Assembly: GCA_963991145.1 (NCBI GenBank)
Contig: CAXDOZ010000010.1
Coordinates: forward strand, 1 to 40,921
Direction: 5' to 3'
DNA: 40,921 nucleotides
Source: CAXDOZ01 sp963991145
Lineage (GTDB): Bacteria; Bacteroidota; Bacteroidia; Chitinophagales; JABDMM01
Shown in pieces: positions 22,477 to 30,885 of this stretch (positions are counted from its first letter, which is position 1; every line of letters starts with the position of its first letter). The notes under the pieces are model-generated. The model was not told the origin of the DNA. It did no database searches and saw only the letters and a program-made list of their open reading frames with translations. The position numbers and the translations under genes are program-made.

Positions 22477-23053
22477 AAACAAACCTCTCATCAGGTAGAA
22501 ACTTCTCTGGGTGCTTCGCACCGATCTGCATATAGAAGTCCATAAATTCTCCCATGTCTTTTTCAAAATCACCAGTGGGATAGATGATCTTTCCTACTCC
22601 GGCTACTTTGCGCTTGTAATCCCCATATCCAAGGTAAATAGGTACTCCGGCATTCAAGGCTACATAGTAGAAGCCAGTCTTCCATTTGCTGACAGGAGAT
22701 CTGGTTCCTTCTGGTGTGACAAGCAGCGCCAGCTCATCATACTTTTCAAACAGGTCGGTCATTACCTGAGTCATACTAGGTCTTTCCTCACCTTCTTTCT
22801 TTGGCCTGCGATCAATTGGAATTGCCCCCATGCTCAACATCAAGCCTTTGAAGGGAAATTTGAGCCACTCCTTCTTGATGGTAAATCGCATGTTAATTCC
22901 AATGATCTTGAAAGCACACATTGCATATAGGAAATCCCAATTACTCGTGTGGGGAGCCGCAGCGATCACGTACTTCTTTTGATCCTTGGGAAAGTTCTCA
23001 TCTACTTTCCATCCAGTGATCCAAAAAATAAATCTGGCAATCAATTTTCCCAT
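22475..23053 (-). CDS. 1-acyl-sn-glycerol-3-phosphate acyltransferase family (PlsC-like)
   Basis: Transfers acyl chains to lysophosphatidic acid or another lipid acceptor at the inner membrane. From MGKLIARFIFWITGW the protein is 192 aa. The catalytic HX4D motif is HTSNWD (35-40), and the acceptor motif PEGTRS is at 114-119. The frame extends 21 codons upstream to 23116, but that part would overlap the terminator of tRNA-Phe, so the internal ATG is chosen. A near-consensus -7 box (TACATTTA, 23071-23078) with an upstream TTT 19 nt away supports it. It is shorter than typical PlsC and may act on a non-standard acceptor. Confidence 0.88.
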   Translation of the reverse strand: MGKLIARFIFWITGWKVDENFPKDQKKYVIAAAPHTSNWDFLYAMCAFKIIGINMRFTIKKEWLKFPFKGLMLSMGAIPIDRRPKKEGEERPSMTQVMTDLFEKYDELALLVTPEGTRSPVSKWKTGFYYVALNAGVPIYLGYGDYKRKVAGVGKIIYPTGDFEKDMGEFMDFYMQIGAKHPEKFLPDERFV

Positions 23054-23117
23054 TTGATCTGAATTGCGAATAAATGTAATGTAAATCGTAAGCTGTGAAA
23101 GCACAGTTTGGGACATA

Positions 23118-23144
23118 AAAAAAGCCGATCAAATTGATCGGCTC
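23118..23144 (-). terminator. Intrinsic terminator of tRNA-Phe
   Basis: AGCCGATCAA-T-TTGATCGGCT on the minus strand (stem reaches 10 bp if the loop is minimal; 8 bp more realistically) followed by seven U (A-run 23117-23123). Confidence 0.9.
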
Positions 23145-23150
23145 TGAAAG

Positions 23151-23223
23151 TGGTACGGGGCAGGGTCGAACTGCCGACACCAGGATTTTCAGTCCTGTGC
23201 TCTACCAACTGAGCTACCGTACC
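23151..23223 (-). tRNA. tRNA-Phe (anticodon GAA)
   Basis: A 73-nt cloverleaf: acceptor arms GGTACGG (23223-23217) and CCGTACC, D arm with TAGCTCAGTTGGTAGAGCA, anticodon stem-loop CAGGA-CTGAAAA-TCCTG giving anticodon GAA, and T arm with GTTCGAC. The discriminator base is A; the CCA end is not encoded. A -7 box (TACCTTTG, 23237-23244) lies 13 nt upstream. Confidence 0.97.
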
Positions 23224-23236
23224 GCTCATGGAGGTG

Positions 23237-23244
23237 CAAAGGTA
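23237..23244 (-). promoter_or_regulatory. Putative -7 box of tRNA-Phe (TACCTTTG)
   Basis: Exact TAnnTTTG on the minus strand, placed to start transcription a few bases before the mature tRNA. It lies in the 54-bp gap after the lytic transglycosylase gene, so the tRNA has its own promoter. Confidence 0.6.
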
Positions 23245-23277
23245 TATCTTTTTAGGAAAAAATCTAGCCCTGGAGCC

Positions 23278-24321
23278 CTAATTTGCAGGTGCTGAGCCGG
23301 GTAATCTTAAGGTATAGGAATTACCAGATGAAACAGTTAAGCCCGAGCTTCTCAACCATGGATTCAATAATTTCAAAGTCTTGTAATTAGTGCCCTGCTC
23401 TTTTGCATAAGTAGCAAGTGAACTGATTGAGGTAGACACCTCCACTTCGTGAAACTCCTCTTGCTGATACAACTGATCCTCAGTAATACTGAATCCATAT
23501 AGCTCCTGATTCTCAAACAGGTGCTTTAAGGCAAGAATTCTAAATACATAGCGACTGGTCTCTGTATTGAGATAAAGATCGTAGTAGTTCTCTACCTGCT
23601 GTTCTTTCAATCTTGAAGAAACACCTCCCATCCCCATATTATAAGAAGCTGCAGCAAGTGTCCAGTTGCCAAATTTCTCATAGGCTTCAAGCAGGTAATC
23701 ACATGCAGCCTCGGTAGACTTCACATAGTCATAGCGCTCATCAACCTGATCTGTAACTTCTAATCCGTAGGACTTTCCTGTTGAGCTAAGGATCTGCCAA
23801 AACCCAACTGCTTTGGCAGGACTAACGAGATTCCTTAATCCGCTCTCAGCAATTGCTAAATATTTGAAATCAGCCGGAACGCCTTTTTCTGCAAGTACCG
23901 CCTCGATCTCAGGAAGGTATTTGTTTGCAAGCTTGAGGGTTAGGATCGTATTACTGTGCCAGTAACTATTTACCAGCATTTCTCTATCGAGTCTTTCAGC
24001 AACATCCTGAATGTCTAAAGGAACTGTCTCCCCGGCAAATTGCATTTGCTCAGGAAACTGAACTCCTGAGATCTCTTGCTCAACATATACAACGTTAGAC
24101 GGGACATTGCTTGAGAACACACTCCCTCTGCCAGCTTCCTCTTCATTGATTGGATCTCTATCTACAACTTCAGACAGGGAAGAATTTAATCCTTCAAGAG
24201 GTTGTAATCCATCCTCAGTCAGACTATCTGAATTACCAGGACTTGCCCAAAGCACAGTAGTTACCAAAAGGCTTATAAAAGCAATTCCTCCAATCATCAT
24301 GTAAAGCTGACTTCTCTTCAT
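23278..24321 (-). CDS. Lytic transglycosylase (Slt/MltD-like) with C-terminal LysM-like region
   Basis: Cleaves peptidoglycan glycan strands in the periplasm, leaving 1,6-anhydro-MurNAc. The 347-aa protein has an N-terminal membrane anchor or signal (about 6-25), a low-complexity acidic linker to about 95, and the goose-lysozyme-like SLT domain (about 140-260) with the catalytic Glu159 in AIAESGLRN, then AVGFWQ (171-176) and AASYNMG (224-230). Residues 295-345 (SISSLATYAKEQGTNYKTLK ... YTLRLPG) resemble a single LysM module. It lies downstream of the DUF2480 gene, 29 nt away, probably co-transcribed. Confidence 0.92.
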   Translation of the reverse strand: MKRSQLYMMIGGIAFISLLVTTVLWASPGNSDSLTEDGLQPLEGLNSSLSEVVDRDPINEEEAGRGSVFSSNVPSNVVYVEQEISGVQFPEQMQFAGETVPLDIQDVAERLDREMLVNSYWHSNTILTLKLANKYLPEIEAVLAEKGVPADFKYLAIAESGLRNLVSPAKAVGFWQILSSTGKSYGLEVTDQVDERYDYVKSTEAACDYLLEAYEKFGNWTLAAASYNMGMGGVSSRLKEQQVENYYDLYLNTETSRYVFRILALKHLFENQELYGFSITEDQLYQQEEFHEVEVSTSISSLATYAKEQGTNYKTLKLLNPWLRSSGLTVSSGNSYTLRLPGSAPAN

Positions 24322-24350
24322 AGCAATCCGTTTAGCTGTATAATCCTAAG

Positions 24351-24860
24351 TTAAGAGCTTTGTCTCCAAATTGGAACTGTGGAGCAGGCTTCGCCAAAGG
24401 AAAAAGCTCTAGTTACGGGTGTTAACTTTCTTGTTAAAGCTACATAGGCCTCCGGCCTGATGTCTTCCTCCCCACAACCTTTCACTACAATTCTGGAGCC
24501 GGAATAATTTGATGGATCAAGCTCTTCTATTTGCTCTAGAATAATTCGGGTGTTGAGCTCATCGGGACTGCAAAAGAATGCTTTGGCATTAACGCTTTCA
24601 AGGTAAGCGGAGACCAACATGTATGCCCACATTGGTATGATAGCATCAGAACTGCAGTAAACTGCAACGAAATGACCAGTAAGCTGGGACCAGTCAAAGT
24701 CTTTTAGATCATCTCTAAAATCTTTCTCTTTCAGGATCAATCCCTGAAAGAGATATGCTTGTAGGTCAAAACTGGATTTTTGAGAATTGGAGGGGAGCCA
24801 TTGAGACATATCAAGTGTCTCAATGTTCTTATTCTCCTTCTTTTTTGGCTCTGTGTTCAT
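24351..24860 (-). CDS. DUF2480 family protein
   Basis: 169-aa soluble protein of a Bacteroidota-specific family of unknown function. Matching features are AYLFQGLILKEKDFR (about 30-44), DWSQLTGHFVAVYCSSDAII (50-69), PMWAYMLVSAYLE (70-82), RIVVKGCGEED (123-133) and the C-terminal FGEACSTVPIWR. No signal peptide. The CysSer and GCG motifs are conserved in the family, but I infer no activity. It sits 18 nt after the ppiD-like gene and 29 nt before the lytic transglycosylase, consistent with an envelope-related operon. Confidence 0.88.
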   Translation of the reverse strand: MNTEPKKKENKNIETLDMSQWLPSNSQKSSFDLQAYLFQGLILKEKDFRDDLKDFDWSQLTGHFVAVYCSSDAIIPMWAYMLVSAYLESVNAKAFFCSPDELNTRIILEQIEELDPSNYSGSRIVVKGCGEEDIRPEAYVALTRKLTPVTRAFSFGEACSTVPIWRQSS

Positions 24861-24878
24861 ACTTCAATCCGGCAGGGA

Positions 24879-27113
24879 TTAAAGCTGGTTTGCCAGACGC
24901 TTGTCCTCGATATTAGCATCCTTAACAACCGCGTCAATGATCTTTCCGTTTGTACCGTCGCTTCTCGTCATCAAACTGCGGTAGCGGAGCTTCACTTCCT
25001 GGATGTATGGTGTAAGGTCGCTGGTTGTAGCTGGGCTAGTGGTATTAGTTACTGCTAGCACATATACTCCATCATTACCTCTGATCGGTTTAGACGTTTG
25101 CCCGGTTTCCAATCCTGCCGCTGAAGCAATAACCAATGGCTCAAACAAACCGTTCATTGACTGATCGTTAAAAGTCAGACCGATTGCACTTGCAGTGGCT
25201 TTGCCCTGCGCACTAGCTAACTCAGGAAGACTTGAATAGCTGCCGATTCTTTCTATAAGAGCATCTCCTTGCTTTTCTTTAAGCACCTCAGCTTCAAATC
25301 TCAATCTGGCTTCTTCAATATCCATCATACCTTCTTCTACAGCCTTTTCAATGTAAAGAACCATTAGCTTGTTATCACGACGAATAACTGTGCTTACAAA
25401 TCCTTCTTCATTATTGAAGATTGTTGAAAGGATTGATCTTGCATTCCTGAATTCACCAAAGTTGAAATCGTTTGGCGTAACTCTTTCAGCAGTTAGCATT
25501 CTGGTGTTTGGAGTTGAGAATGTATCTGACTCAAATGCAGCCATGAACTTCTCTCCAGAATTATGGATGTAAGCAAATCTGTCTGCCTTTGAAAACAAAT
25601 ACTGATCTGTCTCCTCACTGATGAACATAGGCTTAGAAATAGTAGCCAGTCTGATTGCCTCAGTAGTTGGCTCTGGGTAATCAGTGATCTTCATGATATA
25701 ATAAACAGATTGCTGAGCTGCATCAAGGAATCCCATGAAAACAGAGTCTCTCCCACCTTTCACAAAGATGTTATTGTCGAGATATACATCGTTCAATTCA
25801 CCTTTCTTCAAGTAGCCCATGTCTCCTCCAAGTGGAGCTGTTGTTTGGTCATTTGAATAAATAGCAGCTACCTGAGCGAAGTTTGCTCCAAATGAGTCTA
25901 TCTGACGGAAAAGGCTATCTGCCAATCTATATCTGGCAACAAACTCTTCTTGTGTAGTTACCTGGTCAAATGTGATCACGATCTGACTCACTCTAACTGA
26001 ATCTGGGATCAAGACCTTGTCATTTAGCTTGCTTAGCTTATATGAACCAAGCTCAAAATATGGACCTACGATATCTCCAGTATCTAATTCAGCTGATGTT
26101 GAATCAGTGCTGAAGAATCTGTTGATCTCAGGATTCTGATACTCAGTCTGAGTATAGTATCCGAAATTGAATGGGATGTTTGAGTTCTGATTTACGAAGA
26201 TCGAATCCGTTTTTGGAGGATTCTGAAGACCATCGTAATAGGTCATAACCTCATCTCTTGCTGCTGCTGAATCATCAGCTGAGGCAACTATGTCATAGAT
26301 CAGGTAACGAACTTTGCGATACTCGTCGGTTTCGAAACGTGCTGGGCTATCCATCATGAAGCCTTCGATATCTTTATCGGTGATCTCTAGCTCAGTGGCA
26401 GAGATCTCAGCATATGGGAAATACAGATAGTCGAAGTTGATCGTTCTTCCCTGCTCCTCATAAACCATTTCTGCCATCCATGAAGATGGGTAAAAGGCTT
26501 TTTCAACCAGACTGTTATACTTCTCTTTCTGACGATCCTCAATTAGGAACTTCTTCAGGTACTCGTATAGCTTTCTTTTTCTTCCGAATTCTAGATCCTC
26601 ACCCGGCATTACTGGGATATCGAGATTATTTACGAAATCAGATACCAATGAAGGATTGAAAGGTTGAGTGCTTCCAGTTTCTACAAATAGATTTGAAAGA
26701 ACCACTTGCTGAACTCTTGAATTTGGACTTGGTGCCATCATAACTGCAGCCAATTCCTTATCGGTGATTCCGATTCCAAGATCCTCATAAGCCTCAGCCA
26801 TTACTTGCTGAGTTGTGATCTCTAACCAGGTTTGACGTCCGATCTGTTCCTGATCGTACTCGTTAACTCTGTAAACTTCAGGTCCTCTTGTTTGAAGGGC
26901 TCTATACTGTCCTTCATTAACCTGATAAAGCTGATTGTAATCGTTCATGGTGATCTCCTCACCATTGACTTCTCCAATAATGGTTTCATCATTTCCGCCG
27001 AATACGCCGGCGTTATTTTGGGTTGAATCCATGAAGAGGAATCCTACAATCGCAAGAGCGATTACGATTACAAGCAAGCTCGAGTGCTTTCTAATTTTTC
27101 CTATTACTGCCAT
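24879..27113 (-). CDS. PpiD/SurA-like peptidylprolyl isomerase
   Basis: Inner-membrane-anchored periplasmic chaperone that helps outer-membrane proteins fold. The 744-aa protein has a short cytoplasmic basic start (MAVIGKIRKHS), one membrane helix (11-29), a SurA_N-like helical region, and a central parvulin domain at about 365-470 with the family end motif TTAPLGGDMGYLKKGELNDV. A long second half is probably a second, degenerate parvulin domain plus helices. It is longer than E. coli PpiD (623 aa), as is usual in Bacteroidota. Two -like elements upstream are listed separately. DUF2480 and the transglycosylase follow closely. Confidence 0.9.
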   Translation of the reverse strand: MAVIGKIRKHSSLLVIVIALAIVGFLFMDSTQNNAGVFGGNDETIIGEVNGEEITMNDYNQLYQVNEGQYRALQTRGPEVYRVNEYDQEQIGRQTWLEITTQQVMAEAYEDLGIGITDKELAAVMMAPSPNSRVQQVVLSNLFVETGSTQPFNPSLVSDFVNNLDIPVMPGEDLEFGRKRKLYEYLKKFLIEDRQKEKYNSLVEKAFYPSSWMAEMVYEEQGRTINFDYLYFPYAEISATELEITDKDIEGFMMDSPARFETDEYRKVRYLIYDIVASADDSAAARDEVMTYYDGLQNPPKTDSIFVNQNSNIPFNFGYYTQTEYQNPEINRFFSTDSTSAELDTGDIVGPYFELGSYKLSKLNDKVLIPDSVRVSQIVITFDQVTTQEEFVARYRLADSLFRQIDSFGANFAQVAAIYSNDQTTAPLGGDMGYLKKGELNDVYLDNNIFVKGGRDSVFMGFLDAAQQSVYYIMKITDYPEPTTEAIRLATISKPMFISEETDQYLFSKADRFAYIHNSGEKFMAAFESDTFSTPNTRMLTAERVTPNDFNFGEFRNARSILSTIFNNEEGFVSTVIRRDNKLMVLYIEKAVEEGMMDIEEARLRFEAEVLKEKQGDALIERIGSYSSLPELASAQGKATASAIGLTFNDQSMNGLFEPLVIASAAGLETGQTSKPIRGNDGVYVLAVTNTTSPATTSDLTPYIQEVKLRYRSLMTRSDGTNGKIIDAVVKDANIEDKRLANQL

Positions 27114-27165
27114 AAGTTATATGATACTCTTGAACCACAAGGGTTTCGCATCTCAAAAAGGACTG

Positions 27166-27195
27166 CAAAATAAAGTCATTAAATACGAATTACAA
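27166..27195 (-). promoter_or_regulatory. Candidate promoter of the ppiD-like gene
   Basis: TTG at 27195-27193 and TTATTTTG at 27173-27166 are separated by 19 nt, the favoured spacing, but the -7 box has T for A at its second base. The leader would be about 47 nt. The 132-bp gap after the CNNM gene also has a small GCGC-CAA-GCGC hairpin followed by TTTTAATTTT near 27190-27220, a weak terminator candidate. Confidence 0.4.
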
Positions 27196-27245
27196 AATTA
27201 AAAGCGCTTGGCGCATAAGGCTTTCAGAACATTGTGATGGAGTGC

Positions 27246-28508
27246 CTAATTGGAAGGAAGTCTCTTGAGGCGAATTGTCTCTATTCTGGTATCGATACTA
27301 TTGAGAATTCTAACCTTAAAATGGTCGATCTCAACCTCTTCTCCCTGCTCTGGAATATCTTCTAATTCTGAAACGATATAGCCACTTAGAGTCTCATAAT
27401 CGCCTTCAGGGATCTGTAGGTCATACTTATCATTAAGGTAGTCTACTTCAAGGCGGCCTGAGAACACAAAGGTATCTTCAGCCAGGCTTCTTTCGATAAG
27501 GTCTTCATCATCGTGCTCATCCTTGATCTCACCAAAGATCTCCTCGATGATATCTTCTATTGTCACGATTCCTGCTGTTCCTCCATACTCATCTACAACC
27601 CAGGCAAGGCTTCGTCTCTTTGAACTTAGCTGTGTAAGCAAGTCTCTTGCCTTCATGGTCTCGGGAACTACCATAACATCGTACATAATGTCGCGAAGAT
27701 TTTTTGGGTTCTTCAGCAACTCAAAATGGTGTGTGTAGCCCACTACATTATCTAGTGTTCCTTCATAGATAATTAGCTTACTAAGCTTGGTTTCGATGAA
27801 CTTCTCCTTAAGATCTTCAATACTGGTATTTACCTCAACTGCCTCTACTTCCATCCGCGGGATCATACATTCCCTGATCTTCACATCTCTCAGAATGATC
27901 GCCTTTTCAAGAATCTCGGCATTAATATCATCTGCTTCATCATCTTCTTCTCCCTTTGAGTTTCCAGATAGGTCTTTGACGAAGTGCTCAAGATCAACAA
28001 TAGTGAAATCCTGCTGCGTGTCTTCATGCTCTCCACCCTGAAAAAGCTTGATAAACCATTTTGAAAGCCAGACTATGGAACTGGTCATTGGATACAAGGG
28101 CATATAGATCAAATAGCGCATTGGAATCGCTACCGCCTTCATTATCCCAAATGAGTTGATTCTAAATAGGATCTTGGGGAAGAATTCTCCAAAGAATAGG
28201 ACCACTATTGTAGTTACCAGAGTTTGGGCCAATAGATTTAGTCCTTTTGATGGAATATCAAAATTGAGAGCTGTAGCCATCAGATTACCAAGTACAACTA
28301 AGGCGATATTGTTACCTATAAGAAGAGTGGTAATGAAGCGGGATGGATTCTGATGAAACTCGCTAAGGATATTTCCAGCAAGTGAACCGCTATTCTTGCT
28401 GATTTCGACCTTTAACTTGTTTACTGAAAGAAAGGCAATTTCGACTCCGGAGAATAGACCGGAAAGCAAAAGAGTAATGATGATTGCTAAAATGCTGGAG
28501 TCTTCCAT
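27246..28508 (-). CDS. CNNM/HlyC-CorC family membrane protein (hemolysin-like)
   Basis: 420-aa inner-membrane protein with the DUF21/CNNM transmembrane domain (about 1-180; SGLFSGVEIAFLSVNK), two CBS modules (about 205-320; IPRMEVEAVEV, LAWVVDEYGGTAGIVTIEDI) and a C-terminal CorC_HlyC domain (about 335-415; FVFSGRLEVDYLNDKYDLQI, GYIVSELEDIPEQGEEVEI). Members are linked to magnesium or cobalt efflux; the old name hemolysin is historical. It resembles gliding protein GldE in architecture but I cannot assign it so. It abuts the small membrane gene upstream (0-nt gap). Confidence 0.9.
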   Translation of the reverse strand: MEDSSILAIIITLLLSGLFSGVEIAFLSVNKLKVEISKNSGSLAGNILSEFHQNPSRFITTLLIGNNIALVVLGNLMATALNFDIPSKGLNLLAQTLVTTIVVLFFGEFFPKILFRINSFGIMKAVAIPMRYLIYMPLYPMTSSIVWLSKWFIKLFQGGEHEDTQQDFTIVDLEHFVKDLSGNSKGEEDDEADDINAEILEKAIILRDVKIRECMIPRMEVEAVEVNTSIEDLKEKFIETKLSKLIIYEGTLDNVVGYTHHFELLKNPKNLRDIMYDVMVVPETMKARDLLTQLSSKRRSLAWVVDEYGGTAGIVTIEDIIEEIFGEIKDEHDDEDLIERSLAEDTFVFSGRLEVDYLNDKYDLQIPEGDYETLSGYIVSELEDIPEQGEEVEIDHFKVRILNSIDTRIETIRLKRLPSN

Positions 28509-28724
28509 TTACTGCTGAACCTGCTTCTCTTGCTTTTCCAAAAAGCGGCGGTGGTTTCGAATCATAAGGTACACAATTGTGCACATTACGCCGATTAGAA
28601 GCGGGAAATAGCTAGCAGTATTCAATATGGATGAAAACCTGATAAGATTGAACAGACCAGTACCAAAGGATGCAATTGCTGCAACCAGCCAGGCGTATTC
28701 AAATATGTTATAGATCTTCTTCAT
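28509..28724 (-). CDS. Small two-helix membrane protein
   Basis: From MKKIYNIFEYAWLVAAI the product is 71 aa with two membrane helices (about 8-28 and 36-54) and a charged C-terminal tail (RNHRRFLEKQEKQ). The frame extends nine codons upstream, but the ATG at 28724 gives a better topology start. It lies between lptC (51-nt gap) and the CNNM gene (abutting). I do not recognise a family; the position is typical of the conserved lptC neighbourhood of Bacteroidota. Confidence 0.75.
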   Translation of the reverse strand: MKKIYNIFEYAWLVAAIASFGTGLFNLIRFSSILNTASYFPLLIGVMCTIVYLMIRNHRRFLEKQEKQVQQ

Positions 28725-28775
28725 CAGACTGCTTGTTAAAGAGAAAAGCATTCAAATTGTTTGAATCATTTGAAT

Positions 28776-29339
28776 TTATCTTCCCATCTCTAAATCGTCG
28801 TTTACCTGTAGGATGCCGGTTACGTTCGTTACTTCAACATTTGTAAAATCCTCATCGGCTATCATCCCATATCCTTCAATCACTTCTTCTCCGGTGTAAT
28901 AAGTTACAAAGGTATTAGGATCCGTGAACAGAATTTTGTTCTGTCTGTCCCATGTGATCTCTTCTGTCTCCATCTGCTCCCCAGCGCTATTCTCAAGTCT
29001 AACATTCTCCTTAAGCAGAATTTTACGCTCATCTCTGATTACAAAACCGTAATCGGCCCAAATATGGTTCTCTACCACCTCCTGTTTATCATAAACAAGG
29101 ATCTCCAGGCCTTCAGGAAGTTCAACTGAGTTTTGCTTATCTACATAAGTGATCATTGTAGGAGTAAGCAATCTTGCTCGCAGCTCAAGGTCTTCATTGT
29201 AGATCAACTCAACATTGTATCCTACCTCAACATTTCCGGTTGTATCAACCTTGAGCTTCTCTACCTCCTCCAGATCATTGCTGCAAGAGCAGATCAGCAG
29301 GATGGCCAGTAAACAGAATGTCAATTTGAGATTCGTCAT
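28776..29339 (-). CDS. lptC: LPS export ABC transporter periplasmic protein LptC
   Basis: Bridge component that carries LPS from LptBFG toward LptA. From MTNLKLTFCLLAILLICSCS the product is 187 aa, and the Cys at the end of this segment makes it a lipoprotein, as is usual for LptC in Bacteroidota (the E. coli form is helix-anchored). The mature part is beta-jellyroll-like (YNEDLELRARLLTPTMITYV ... ETEEITWDRQNKILFTDPN). The longer start at 29366 overlaps a terminator and is rejected. A near-match -7 box (TATCTTTA, 29348-29355) lies 8 nt before the ATG. Confidence 0.88.
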   Translation of the reverse strand: MTNLKLTFCLLAILLICSCSNDLEEVEKLKVDTTGNVEVGYNVELIYNEDLELRARLLTPTMITYVDKQNSVELPEGLEILVYDKQEVVENHIWADYGFVIRDERKILLKENVRLENSAGEQMETEEITWDRQNKILFTDPNTFVTYYTGEEVIEGYGMIADEDFTNVEVTNVTGILQVNDDLEMGR

Positions 29340-29366
29340 TATTTCCCTAAAGATACGGAGAGACAT

Positions 29367-29402
29367 AAAAAAACCCCGATCCCGAAGATTCGGGATGGGG
29401 TT
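29367..29402 (-). terminator. Strong intrinsic terminator between the TPR gene and lptC
   Basis: AACCCCATCCCGA-ATCT-TCGGGATCGGGGTT on the minus strand: a 13-bp stem with one mismatch, then a seven-U tract (29373-29367). Its core is the CCCGA-N4-TCGGG unit. lptC starts 27 nt further on. Confidence 0.93.
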
Positions 29403-29422
29403 GACAAAAATTTAATTCCTTT

Positions 29423-30883
29423 CTATCCATCAGAAGCTCTGATGGAAGTAGTTCTGTTGATCCAACATGGGACAGTATAGGAGCCGCCAATACTAAGATT
29501 TTTGAAGAAGATATCTTCCTTAGTTGGCATGAATCCCCAGTACTTATTGATCAGACTTTGAGCCTTCTCAGAAACCTCAGGATCTACAGATTTAGCTTTT
29601 TGAAGCATGTCGATCGCTGGCCACACTACAACCTGAGAATCCCATCCTGTTCCAGGACCACAAAGCTTACCTGAGTTTAGGTAAAGGTTAGCGATCTGGA
29701 TATAAGGCTCACCCCAATCCGGACGAAGCTCAGCAGCTTGAAGAGCAGTCTCTCTTGACTTGCTGAAGTTACCCTGACGCTGGTAGATTCCGGCGATAGA
29801 GATCAGATCCTGAGCTTTCTTGCTCGCATCTTCTTCTAATTCTGATGCCTGCTGATAAAAGCCAATTGCAGTGTTGTAATCCTTCTTAGTGCTGTAGCTA
29901 TTTGCAACATATCTCGCTCTAGCGGCAGTTGGGTCAACTTTCAATAGCTCTTGTGCGATGTTCAGGAAGTCAGCTGCATAAAGGGTATCCTTATGGCAGT
30001 TAAGTGATAGCATGATTCCGTATGCTTTCTTTAAAAGCTCAGGATCACCTGGCTTCTCAGCAAGCTTTTCTTTGTAGATCTCTACAATTGAAGCACAGCT
30101 AAGAATTCCTTCAGAGATAACAAGTTGAGTAGCCTTCTCTTTGTATTGAGCATAATAGTCGGCGTACTTAGACTCATTTTCGATATTGTGGTCAGCTACT
30201 TCAGAAATTCTATTGTAAACACTAAGGATATACTCAGTAGTGTAAGTAGTGTCTTTCTTAGAGAGAACCCATGCTCCCTGAACCCATGGATAGATAAGAG
30301 TGAAGTACATCTCATTTCCTCTTAGCTCATAAGTTCTTTCGAACATATCCATGATAGCTGGAAGCTCATCATTCCTATAAGAGAAGTATAATAGAGTGCT
30401 TCGCTCAAGAATAGAACCTTCAAACTCTGGGAAGATATCTCTACGAGTCTGATAGATGGCCATAAGAGTATCAAAGTATGCAGACTGCAGAGCCTTAGAC
30501 TCCTCATCTTCTGCTCCTTTCAATTCTTTAATAGCTTGAGAATAAGCCTTAGCTCCGTTAAGGAATGTAGTTTGTCTTGCTGCAGGAGCGTTGAAGAACA
30601 AAATTCTCCATGTAGCTAATAGAGGCTTATAATCTTCGAAGGTCGCATTCTTATCCAATTGCTTGAAATCCTGCTCGTTTACTGAAACTAACTCAATGTG
30701 ACGAGCACTGTCATCAGGAGTCTTTCCCCATTTTGGATGGGCATTTGCCATCACAGCATCCTGAATCACATCTATACGCTCTTCTCCCATGTCGAAATCA
30801 GTACCATCCCACTGACCACTTTGAGCGTTCAATGAAAAGATTGCTGATAGGGCAATTGTCAGAGTAAGGATTTGTCTTTTCAT
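29423..30883 (-). CDS. Exported tetratricopeptide-repeat protein
   Basis: From MKRQILTLTIALSAIFSLNAQ the product is 486 aa with a signal peptide. Much of it is helical repeats; clear TPR-type units lie at about 335-425 (ARARYVANSYSTKKDYNTAI, EDASKKAQDLISIAGIYQRQ, PYIQIANLYLNSGKL). The C-terminus has paired cysteines (CGPGTG; VPCWIN) that could form a disulfide. The longer start overlaps the upstream gene. It begins 2 nt after the stop of the barrel protein gene, so the two are co-transcribed, probably as periplasmic partner and outer-membrane barrel. Specific function unknown. Confidence 0.88.
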   Translation of the reverse strand: MKRQILTLTIALSAIFSLNAQSGQWDGTDFDMGEERIDVIQDAVMANAHPKWGKTPDDSARHIELVSVNEQDFKQLDKNATFEDYKPLLATWRILFFNAPAARQTTFLNGAKAYSQAIKELKGAEDEESKALQSAYFDTLMAIYQTRRDIFPEFEGSILERSTLLYFSYRNDELPAIMDMFERTYELRGNEMYFTLIYPWVQGAWVLSKKDTTYTTEYILSVYNRISEVADHNIENESKYADYYAQYKEKATQLVISEGILSCASIVEIYKEKLAEKPGDPELLKKAYGIMLSLNCHKDTLYAADFLNIAQELLKVDPTAARARYVANSYSTKKDYNTAIGFYQQASELEEDASKKAQDLISIAGIYQRQGNFSKSRETALQAAELRPDWGEPYIQIANLYLNSGKLCGPGTGWDSQVVVWPAIDMLQKAKSVDPEVSEKAQSLINKYWGFMPTKEDIFFKNLSIGGSYTVPCWINRTTSIRASDG

Positions 30884-30885
30884 GA

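Noticed and set aside
23054..23116. Longer N-terminus of the acyltransferase
   Set aside because: It would start at the edge of the tRNA-Phe terminator; the internal ATG at 23053 matches the family N-terminus and has a plausible promoter.
27246..28508. Gliding motility protein GldE
   Set aside because: The domain layout is shared with general CNNM/CorC proteins and no gld neighbour is present.
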